6,967 nucleotides of DNA from contig WRBU01000061.1 in the NCBI GenBank assembly GCA_009784355.1, positions 1-6,967 on the forward strand, given 5' to 3'. The stretch is from Defluviitaleaceae bacterium (GTDB lineage: Bacteria > Bacillota > Clostridia > Lachnospirales > WRAX01). Position 1 is the stretch's first letter; the number at the start of each line of letters is the position of its first letter. Shown piece by piece: positions 1 to 6,160 of the stretch. The position numbers and the translations under genes were made by a program. The notes under the pieces were generated by a model. The model searched no databases, had not been told where the DNA came from, and worked only from the letters and a program-made list of their open reading frames with translations.

Positions 1-124
1 AAAAAAAAAAAGGAAGGAAGGGGAGGGAATGGGGGGGAAAAAGGGAACAAAAAAAAATTATAAAACTTTTTTTATTTTTTTTTTTTCCCCCCCCCCCCCC
101 CCCCCCCATAAAATTTTTATTTTT
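1..124. repeat. Low-complexity homopolymer tract at the window edge
   Basis: Positions 1-57 are almost entirely purine (A11 at the start, short G runs, G7 at 31-37, A9 at 49-57). The strand then flips to pyrimidine: T7 at 67-73, T12 at 75-86 and C21 at 87-107. An AT-rich stretch follows up to the ribosome site of the chemoreceptor gene. The G7/A9 runs on one side and T/C runs on the other could fold back imperfectly. No gene, tRNA or clear promoter can be read here. I infer low-quality or artefactual terminal sequence; a natural slippage-prone tract is the alternative. Confidence 0.75.
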
Positions 125-125
125 C

Positions 126-131
126 GGGAGG
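126..131 (+). promoter_or_regulatory. Ribosome binding site of the chemoreceptor gene
   Basis: GGGAGG lies 7 bases before the ATG at 139. It is a near-consensus Shine-Dalgarno sequence and supports that start. It also shows that the sequence is normal again immediately after the homopolymer tract. Confidence 0.85.
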
Positions 132-138
132 TAGTTCT

Positions 139-2433
139 ATGAATAAATCTAATGATAAACTTGTCCTTAATAGTGGAAAAAGGCGTTTTCGCCAGTCTGT
201 TTCAACTCGTATAACAATATTTTCCATTGCGCTAACACTTTTGTTTAGCATCATTATCATAATTTTCAGTTACTTTATGTATTTTAATTCATCGGTCACT
301 TATCATGCGCAAAATGTAGAAGCGGTAGCAGAAGCCGTCGCTGCTTTTATTGACCCAGACAGGTTCGCATCTTCTGTAAACTCACCTATGCCAGATGCAT
401 ACTGGCATATACTAACTAACCAAATGAACTCCATTTTAAACAGCATTGAAAACCTCGAATTTTTGTACATAATTTTGCCGTACAATGAAACGCAATTTAT
501 GTACTTTAATTCGGCTGTGCGCACTGGCCAACCTCCTAATGTGTCATTTAGGGAAATCGAAGCACCTTATATATACGGCATAGAAGCCTTTGAGGCTTTG
601 CACGAACAACGCACAACACACACCGGCATAGAGGATGCTGGCGACTGGGGCAGGCTGATTAGTGCATTTGTTCCCATCATTGGCAGCAATGGACAGGTTC
701 TTGGTTTGGTTGGGGCTGATATAGGCACAGACGAAATTTATGCTGCCGTGCGTAGCTATGTAGTTTTTGTTTCTATAATTTCTTTATCTCTCGCCTTAAT
801 CGTCGGCATAATTTTAAGGTTCCGAACCATAGGTGCTATGAGACATTCTTTCAGGCGCATACTATCCAACACACATATGACCAGCTCTGACAGAAAAATT
901 TTCCATATTCGCTCAGAAGACAAAAATTCCAATGAGATAGCTGCAAAACTTTACACAAGTTATGCCGACAGCTACAATTCACTTAATAGTTTGCTTGATG
1001 ATATAGAGAGTGTCGCAAGTGCGCATTTACAAGGAATGCGCTCCGTGCGCATTGATGATAATAAGTATAGCGGCGCGCACAAAAATTTGGTAAACCAAGT
1101 AAACGAAATGCTTTGTTACTACGATGATGGCGTCAAAGAAATTGTTGATATAATGCAAGGTCTTGGTAATGGAGAGCTTGGTGCACAGCTTGAGCCATTT
1201 AAAGGCGAATGGGTACATGCAAGCGACACCATAAATCAAATGCGTACAAACATCATTAATGTTATAAAAGAAATCGGGACATTGGCGGATAATGCTGCAC
1301 TTGGTCATTTTGAAAATGAAATCAATATTTCTTTGCTCCACGGTTTTTGGGCTAATATCGGAAAAAGACTAAACACTCTTATTAAAGCTGTTGATGCTCC
1401 TCTTGCAGAAATTGAAGAAAATGTTATTTTGATGAGCAAAGGCGACTTTACCCTTATGGGTGATACGGGCTTTAAAGGTCATTTTGAAGTTGTGCGCCAA
1501 GCCTGCGACCTTGCTAATGTTAATATACGTGCAATAATAGACGATATTTCTGGCGTTTTAGGCAAAATGGCACAAGGCGACCTTACCGTACAGCTAAATG
1601 ACGAAATTTATATTGGCGAATACACTCCGATTAAAGAAGCATTGACCACCATTTTAAAATCTTTGAACTTTACTTTATCGGGAATACAGGCAGCCGCCGA
1701 CCAAGTTAGTATCGGAGCTGAACAAATATCTGGTTCTGCAAGCGACATTGCTTCTGGTGCAGCAATGCAAAATAACGCCATTGAAAAATTATCTTCGTCT
1801 GTCAAAATGATACATGAAGATGCCGCGCAAGCAAATGCTCATGCAACATCCGCTAACACCAGCACTTCGCAGTCCCGCGAGTTTGCAGACCGCGGCACAG
1901 AAGCCGTTGGGCTAATGGTAGATACCATGAACCGAATTAAAGAATCGTCAAACTCTGTTCAAAAAATTATAAGCACAATAACAAACATTGCTTTTCAAAC
2001 CAACCTCCTCGCTCTTAATGCTTCTGTCGAAGCCGCAAGAGCCGGCGACCACGGCAGGGGATTCTCTGTTGTTGCTGACGAGGTTAGAACTCTTGCAGGG
2101 CGCAGCCAGCTTTCCGCTTCCGAAACCGAAGTAATCATACAAGAAGATACAAAAATTGCAGATGAAGGAATAAAGGCAACCAATGAAGTTGTCAACTCTT
2201 TTAACCTTATTGCAAGCAATATCTCTGAAATTGCAGGTCTTATAGAAAGCATTACTAACATTTCAGAAAAGCAATTAGAGTCAATTTCTTCCATAAATTC
2301 CTCTGTTGCAGAAATCTCACATGTTGTATCGAATACATCCTCAACAAGTGAAGAATCTGCAGCTGCTGCCGAAGAATTAAGCTCCCAAGCAGACTTACTG
2401 CGTCAAAAGGTTGCTTTCTTCAAGCTCAGGTAA
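139..2433 (+). CDS. Methyl-accepting chemotaxis protein with Cache-like sensor and multiple HAMP-like units
   Basis: Transmembrane chemoreceptor of 764 residues that would relay an extracellular signal to the CheA/CheW kinase complex. TM1 is at about residues 24-48 and TM2 at about 206-226. The roughly 157-residue loop between them ends in a Cache-like strand pattern ([18 protein letters not shown], 178-195), suggesting small-molecule sensing; the ligand is unknown. A divergent HAMP follows TM2 (about 229-283), then five HAMP-like units spaced about 46 residues apart start near 290, 335, 381, 427 and 474. The last is the most canonical (AQGDL, then [10 protein letters not shown]). The signalling hairpin tip is clear at 615-656 ([20 protein letters not shown], then [12 protein letters not shown]), with a glutamate-rich probable methylation region near 737-749. 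It ends FFKLR, with no CheR-binding pentapeptide. It is a single gene convergent with the isc operon. Its promoter would fall in the unreliable tract upstream. Confidence 0.95.
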   Translation: MNKSNDKLVLNSGKRRFRQSVSTRITIFSIALTLLFSIIIIIFSYFMYFNSSVTYHAQNVEAVAEAVAAFIDPDRFASSVNSPMPDAYWHILTNQMNSILNSIENLEFLYIILPYNETQFMYFNSAVRTGQPPNVSFREIEAPYIYGIEAFEALHEQRTTHTGIEDAGDWGRLISAFVPIIGSNGQVLGLVGADIGTDEIYAAVRSYVVFVSIISLSLALIVGIILRFRTIGAMRHSFRRILSNTHMTSSDRKIFHIRSEDKNSNEIAAKLYTSYADSYNSLNSLLDDIESVASAHLQGMRSVRIDDNKYSGAHKNLVNQVNEMLCYYDDGVKEIVDIMQGLGNGELGAQLEPFKGEWVHASDTINQMRTNIINVIKEIGTLADNAALGHFENEINISLLHGFWANIGKRLNTLIKAVDAPLAEIEENVILMSKGDFTLMGDTGFKGHFEVVRQACDLANVNIRAIIDDISGVLGKMAQGDLTVQLNDEIYIGEYTPIKEALTTILKSLNFTLSGIQAAADQVSIGAEQISGSASDIASGAAMQNNAIEKLSSSVKMIHEDAAQANAHATSANTSTSQSREFADRGTEAVGLMVDTMNRIKESSNSVQKIISTITNIAFQTNLLALNASVEAARAGDHGRGFSVVADEVRTLAGRSQLSASETEVIIQEDTKIADEGIKATNEVVNSFNLIASNISEIAGLIESITNISEKQLESISSINSSVAEISHVVSNTSSTSEESAAAAEELSSQADLLRQKVAFFKLR

Positions 2434-2483
2434 AATGGCAATGGTGCATAACCAAAATGCTGTGGTCGTTCACGCAAATTCAA

Positions 2484-2517
2484 AAATGCCTGCTCAAAAC
2501 TTTTTGGGCAGGCATTT
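2484..2517. terminator. Bidirectional intrinsic terminator between the chemoreceptor gene and iscU
   Basis: Arms 2484-2495 and 2506-2517 pair over 12 bp with one G-T wobble, and inner A-T pairs can extend this to about 15 bp. On the plus strand the stem closes with TTT and is followed by AATTTTATT. On the minus strand it ends in a run of five T. It lies 50 bases past the chemoreceptor stop and 4 bases past the iscU stop, the right place to end both convergent transcripts. Confidence 0.85.
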
Positions 2518-2521
2518 AATT

Positions 2522-2962
2522 TTATTCTTCGTCATTAAGGTGGTGGTGATGGTCGGTTGACTCTGGAGCTTGCAAGCCTTCTATTTTAATGCCCTTTTTT
2601 TGGGCATAATCCCACAGGGCAGAGCGGATGGCTTCTTCTGCAAGCAGGCTGCAATGTATTTTTAGAGGCGGCAGACCGTCCAAAGCCTCTGTAACAGAGC
2701 GGTTTGTAATGTCAAGAGCTTCGTGAATGGTTTTGCCAATAACCATTTCGGTGGATATGCTGGAAGTAGCAACAGCCGCACCGCATCCAAAAGTTTTAAA
2801 CTTTGCATCACGAATAATGCCTGTGGCATCGTCTATGTCTAAATATAACTTCATAATGTCGCCACATTTTGCATTCCCAACAAGCCCAACGCCGTTTGCA
2901 TTTTCAATTTCACCCATATTACGGGGATTCATAAAATAGTCCATCACTTTTTCGCTATACAT
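2522..2962 (-). CDS. iscU: Iron-sulfur cluster assembly scaffold protein IscU (NifU N-domain type)
   Basis: Cytoplasmic scaffold of 146 residues on which [2Fe-2S] clusters are assembled from IscS-derived sulfur and then handed to apoproteins. The family's ligand set is present: Cys33 and Asp35 (AKCGD), Cys60 (FGCGAA), and His103 and Cys104. LPPLK just before the last cysteine resembles the LPPVK motif read by HscA-type chaperones, although no hscA is in view. The ATG is supported by AGGAG 7 bases upstream, overlapping the end of iscS; the gap to iscS is 12 bases, so the two are co-transcribed. The protein is a little longer than E. coli IscU and ends in a polar tail with four consecutive histidines (138-141) and an acidic end. 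There is no NifU ferredoxin-like or C-terminal Nfu domain. It is the last gene of the operon. Confidence 0.96.
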   Translation of the reverse strand: MYSEKVMDYFMNPRNMGEIENANGVGLVGNAKCGDIMKLYLDIDDATGIIRDAKFKTFGCGAAVATSSISTEMVIGKTIHEALDITNRSVTEALDGLPPLKIHCSLLAEEAIRSALWDYAQKKGIKIEGLQAPESTDHHHHLNDEE

Positions 2963-2974
2963 TTTATCGCTCCT

Positions 2975-4174
2975 TTAAGTTACACTATTTCTTTGGTAAT
3001 CTTCCCACAACGGCGACATTTGCCTTAAACGCTCCACAATGTTTGGCAACACTTCTATCAACTTGTCCAATTCTTGCTTTGTTGTATCTTTGCCAAGACT
3101 TAACCGCAGTGACCCGTGGGCTTGTTCGTGCGTCAGCCCAACAGCCAAAAGCACGTGGGATGGGTCTAGTGAGCCGCTTGTACAAGCAGAGCCGCTGGAA
3201 GCTGCTATGTCGTTAAAATCAAGCATTAACAGCATACCCTCACCTTCAATAAAATCAAAGGTAATATTTGCATTGCCGGGCAAGCGTTTGATAGGATGTC
3301 CATTAAGTCGTGAATGTGGTATTTTTTCAAGAATTTGGGTAATGAGATAGTCCCTTAACTCGGTTTGCCTTGTAATTTCTGCTTCCATTTCCGCCATAGC
3401 AAGGTCTATTGCATAACCCATGCCAACAATGCCTGACACATTTTCCGTACCCCCACGTCGACCCCTCTCTTGCCCGCCGCCGTGTATAAGCGGCATTAGT
3501 TTTACTCCACGACGTACGTACAAAGCCCCTACGCCTTTCGGAGCATAGAATTTATGCCCGCTTAGCGCAAGCATGTCTACATTAAGAGCATTAACATCAA
3601 CCGGTATATGCCCCACTGCCTGAATAGCATCAGTAAAAAAGAGTATTCTCTCGCTTCTTTCACGGGTTTCATTCACCTTGGCAATAACCTCGCCAATTTC
3701 AGCAATGGGCATAATTGTGCCAATTTCATTATTGGCCATCATAACAGCCACCAAAATAGTGCCTTCCAAAATGGCTTCTTCCACTTGCTGTGCATCAACC
3801 ATGCCAAATTCGTCCACAGGCAAATAGGTTACATCAAAGCCTTGTTTTTCAAGAAATTCGCATGTACGCAAAACCACAGGATGTTCAACTTTCGTTGTGA
3901 TGATATGTTTACCATGGGTTGTGTTATTTACAACAGATTTTATTGCCCAGTTTATAGACTCCGACCCAGAGCCAGTGAAAAAAATTTCATTGGAATGGTC
4001 GGCAGAAATAGCTTTTGCAATTTTTTCGCGGGCAACGTCCATGGCAACTTTGGCACAGCCCGCTTTTTGATATATGCTTGAAGGGTTGGCGTAATTTTCA
4101 CGCATATATTCTATCATGGTGTCAAATACTTCTGGGCGCAAAGCTGTCGTCGCCGCATTATCGAGATATATCAT
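2975..4174 (-). CDS. iscS: Cysteine desulfurase, IscS/NifS type
   Basis: PLP enzyme of 399 residues, full family length. It converts L-cysteine to alanine and holds the sulfur as a persulfide for transfer to IscU and other acceptors. Visible residues: the PLP-binding lysine Lys208 in LSGHKFYAPKG, His98 in VEHPVV stacking on the cofactor, Asp182 and Gln185 in TDAIQAVGH, and the catalytic Cys331 in SSGSACTSGSLDPSHVL. The long loop around Cys331 is that of group I (IscS/NifS) rather than SufS. RGGTENV at about 240-246 is also typical. The ATG lies 3 bases after the iscR stop, and its ribosome site (GAAAGGGAAGG) lies inside the last codons of iscR, suggesting translational coupling. With iscR and iscU as neighbours and no nif genes in view, a housekeeping role is more likely than a nitrogenase-specific one, so nifS is a less favoured name. 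Confidence 0.97.
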   Translation of the reverse strand: MIYLDNAATTALRPEVFDTMIEYMRENYANPSSIYQKAGCAKVAMDVAREKIAKAISADHSNEIFFTGSGSESINWAIKSVVNNTTHGKHIITTKVEHPVVLRTCEFLEKQGFDVTYLPVDEFGMVDAQQVEEAILEGTILVAVMMANNEIGTIMPIAEIGEVIAKVNETRERSERILFFTDAIQAVGHIPVDVNALNVDMLALSGHKFYAPKGVGALYVRRGVKLMPLIHGGGQERGRRGGTENVSGIVGMGYAIDLAMAEMEAEITRQTELRDYLITQILEKIPHSRLNGHPIKRLPGNANITFDFIEGEGMLLMLDFNDIAASSGSACTSGSLDPSHVLLAVGLTHEQAHGSLRLSLGKDTTKQELDKLIEVLPNIVERLRQMSPLWEDYQRNSVT

Positions 4175-4177
4175 TGA

Positions 4178-4624
4178 TTAGCCTTCCCTTTCAAATATCT
4201 TTTCGTCAAAATCTTTTATTAAGTCAGCAACAGTAACAGAATCTACTACCTGATTTACATTCTCAAAAATTGCCCGCCAAACGGATTTTGATGGGCATGA
4301 GCCGCAATCAGACTCGCCGCAACTATCGTCGTTGCCCGTTGCACAGTCTGTTGGGGCAAGGTTGCCTTCAAGAATACGCAAAATCTCACCAACCGTAAGA
4401 GCATCCGCAGGGCGAGCCAAATAATAGCCACCGCCAGCACCACGCACACTACGCAGTACATCAGCCTTTTTAAGGGGAGCTACAATTTGCTCTAAATAAT
4501 TCTCAGAAATACCAAGACGTTCCGCACTGCTTTTAAGGCTTATACAGCGCAGCTCTGGGCGAATATGCTGCGCAATATCCACAACAACCTTAAGCCCATA
4601 TCGCCCTCTTGTCGAAATCTTCAT
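4178..4624 (-). CDS. iscR: Rrf2-family iron-sulfur-sensing regulator IscR
   Basis: Transcription factor of 148 residues, first gene of the isc operon. The N-terminal winged helix-turn-helix covers about residues 1-80 and starts with the family pattern MKISTRGRYGL; the recognition helix region is near SENYLEQIVAPLKKADVL (40-57), followed by the wing RGAGGGYYLARP (61-72). The effector region carries Cys94, Cys102, Cys107 and Cys110, matching the cluster-binding segment of IscR-like proteins, where three cysteines plus one further ligand hold a [2Fe-2S] cluster. Spacing differs from E. coli IscR (Cys92, 98, 104, His107). The ATG is supported by GAGGGG 8 bases upstream. Known IscR proteins repress their own operon when the cluster is bound; the same is inferred here. 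A CymR-like cysteine regulator of the same family is less likely given the cysteine cluster and the iscS-iscU neighbours. Confidence 0.93.
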   Translation of the reverse strand: MKISTRGRYGLKVVVDIAQHIRPELRCISLKSSAERLGISENYLEQIVAPLKKADVLRSVRGAGGGYYLARPADALTVGEILRILEGNLAPTDCATGNDDSCGESDCGSCPSKSVWRAIFENVNQVVDSVTVADLIKDFDEKIFEREG

Positions 4625-4650
4625 TTACAAATCCCCTCAATCTACTAGGA

Positions 4651-4688
4651 ATTATATATAGTTTATCAGAGTGCGCAAAAATTGTCAA
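4651..4688 (-). promoter_or_regulatory. Promoter of the iscR-iscS-iscU operon
   Basis: On the minus strand a perfect TTGACA -35 box (4683-4688) is followed after 17 bases by TAAACT (4660-4665), a 4/6 match to the -10 box. A perfect TATAAT (4651-4656) lies 9 bases further on and could act with TTGCGC as a weaker -35. Either gives a leader of roughly 20-30 bases before the iscR ATG. The promoter starts just 9 bases after the MATE stop codon. Confidence 0.75.
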
Positions 4689-4697
4689 GCGTTTATT

Positions 4698-6086
4698 TTA
4701 TGCTAATTTTTTATCAAGTTGCCTCATCTCACGCAAAATCATAAGAAGTGCAACGCTAAACGCTGTGACGTCTGCAATAGGCGTTGCCCACCAAACCCCC
4801 GTAACGCCCCAAAATTGCGGCAAAATAAAGTATAGAGGAATGAGGAAAAGCCCTTGGCGCATAACAGAAAGCAGAACAGACCATTTTGCACGCCCAATAG
4901 ACATAAAAAAGGTGGATGCATTCATTTGAAAAGCCGCAATGGGCAATGTCCACGCCATTATGCGCATACCTTGCGCACCTATTCGCAACGCTTCTTCGTC
5001 ATTTAAAAACATTCCCATAATTTGGGTTGGAAAAGTCATTAGCAATAAGCCGCCCAAAATGCAAATACTTACCGCATATATCATGGAGCTCTTATACCCA
5101 GTTTTTACCCTTTGCATATCTCCCCGCCCAAAGTTAAAGCCAACAATGGGTTGAGTGCCTTGAGCAATGCCAAAAATTGGCATAACAAAAAGTGATGTAA
5201 CCCCGGCAATAGCACCAAAAGCACCTATTGCCACGTCCCCTCCATGGTAGCGCAAAAATTGGTTGGCAATGATGGCAACAACCGACCCAAGAATTTGCAT
5301 AAAAAATGGCGCAATCCCGATAGAGCTTATTGCCCCGATGGTTTTTCCGCATAATTTCATATTTTTAAGCCTAATGCGAATAGCAGGGTCACCACGGAAA
5401 TAATAAAGCATTACAAAGGCAGATGCCAAACCTTGAGCAATTACAGTTGACCAAGCAGCCCCCGCAATGCCCCAACCCAAACCCCAGTCAAAAATAAAAA
5501 TGGGGTTTAAAATAATGCTGGAAATTGCCCCAAGAAGCTGCCCTGCCGCAAAACGCTTTGCATTGCCCACGGCACGTATTGGATGGTTCATTGACCAAGA
5601 AAGATACATGAAAAGCGTGCCATACAACTTTATGCTTGTGTAGGTGTAGGCGTGGGGCAAGGTGTATTCAGATGCACCAAATGCCAGCAAGATAGGCTCT
5701 AAAAAAATCAAAGCAGCAATGCCCAGCACGATGGAGCAAACAATGTTGAGGGTGAAGGCATTGCCAAGGATTTTTTCCGCCCCTGCTCTGTCCCCTTTGC
5801 CAAGGCGTATGGAAATATTAGCCGCCGCCCCAACGCCAATTAACAAAGAAACCGCACCCAAAATAAGCACCACAGGAGATGCAAGGGTTATGCCGGACAG
5901 GGCGTAATCTCCAATGCCTTCAATCTGCGACACAAAAAAACGGTCAATCACCACATAAAGAGCAGATACCAACATACCAATAACTGTTGGTATAGAAAAA
6001 CTTAATACTAACCTTGGTATATTAGCAGTTGCCATTTGCCGCTCTCGTGGCGTTAAATGCTCAAAATTTTCATTTTTTTCGTCCAA
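4698..6086 (-). CDS. MATE-family multidrug/cation efflux transporter (MepA-like)
   Basis: Polytopic inner-membrane antiporter expected to export organic cations or drugs using a sodium or proton gradient; the substrate cannot be read from sequence. From the TTG at 6086 it is 462 residues, normal for a 12-helix MATE protein. Family signatures (numbered from the TTG) are FSIPTVIGMLVSALYVVIDR with Asp48 in TM1, LNPIFIF followed by WGIAGAAWSTVIAQ at about 193-218, PIFGIAQGTQPIVGFNFGRG at about 303-322, and MNASTFFMSIGRAK near 388. This order matches the MepA group. An in-frame GTG at 6140 would add 18 residues, but those codons are the arms and T-tract of a terminator. The TTG has a good ribosome site and starts the protein at the usual MepA-like N-terminus (DEKNENFEHL). 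No terminator is evident after the gene, so some transcripts may continue into iscR. Confidence 0.93.
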   Translation of the reverse strand: MDEKNENFEHLTPRERQMATANIPRLVLSFSIPTVIGMLVSALYVVIDRFFVSQIEGIGDYALSGITLASPVVLILGAVSLLIGVGAAANISIRLGKGDRAGAEKILGNAFTLNIVCSIVLGIAALIFLEPILLAFGASEYTLPHAYTYTSIKLYGTLFMYLSWSMNHPIRAVGNAKRFAAGQLLGAISSIILNPIFIFDWGLGWGIAGAAWSTVIAQGLASAFVMLYYFRGDPAIRIRLKNMKLCGKTIGAISSIGIAPFFMQILGSVVAIIANQFLRYHGGDVAIGAFGAIAGVTSLFVMPIFGIAQGTQPIVGFNFGRGDMQRVKTGYKSSMIYAVSICILGGLLLMTFPTQIMGMFLNDEEALRIGAQGMRIMAWTLPIAAFQMNASTFFMSIGRAKWSVLLSVMRQGLFLIPLYFILPQFWGVTGVWWATPIADVTAFSVALLMILREMRQLDKKLA

Positions 6087-6093
6087 AGTTCTT

Positions 6094-6099
6094 CCCCCT
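6094..6099 (-). promoter_or_regulatory. Ribosome binding site fixing the TTG start of the MATE gene
   Basis: AGGGGG on the minus strand lies 7 bases before the TTG at 6084-6086. I saw no comparable site before the in-frame GTG at 6138-6140. The site begins only 3 bases after the T-tract of the upstream terminator. Confidence 0.8.
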
Positions 6100-6102
6100 G
6101 TC

Positions 6103-6137
6103 AAAAAAGGGCAATGCCGTAAAATAGGCACTGCCCT
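6103..6137 (-). terminator. Intrinsic terminator after the antiporter-like gene
   Basis: On the minus strand, AGGGCAGTGCC (6127-6137) pairs with GGCATTGCCCT (6108-6118) over 11 bp, with one G-T wobble and an 8-base loop, and the T-run reaches 6103. It starts 23 bases past the stop of the antiporter-like gene. It is a strong end point for that operon and lies directly before the MATE ribosome site. Confidence 0.88.
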
Positions 6138-6160
6138 CACGATTTAAACTTCGTTTGTTA

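Noticed and set aside
108..120. Short palindrome ATAAAA/TTTTAT before the chemoreceptor ribosome site
   Set aside because: Only A and T, with almost no loop, and next to a tract of doubtful quality; not credible as an operator or terminator.
2088..2200. Apparent 7-residue deletion in the C-terminal helix of the chemoreceptor hairpin, from matching KIADE to the RIADE seen in many receptors
   Set aside because: Counting from the hairpin tip to the C-terminal EESAAA segment gives the same length as my recollection of a typical 44-heptad receptor on both helices; the KIADE match is a chance shift and the glycine after it aligns without a gap.
2985..3185. Minus-strand frames overlapping the 3' part of iscS, and those overlapping iscR (4255-4461) and the MATE gene (4739-4953, 5134-5352)
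   Set aside because: These are out-of-frame readings of intact genes; the genes themselves show no frameshift or interruption.
3608..4081. 157-codon open frame on the plus strand opposite iscS, and similar long frames such as 1027-1341 opposite the chemoreceptor gene
   Set aside because: They lie wholly antisense to well-conserved genes and their products show no family motif; they look like frame shadows.
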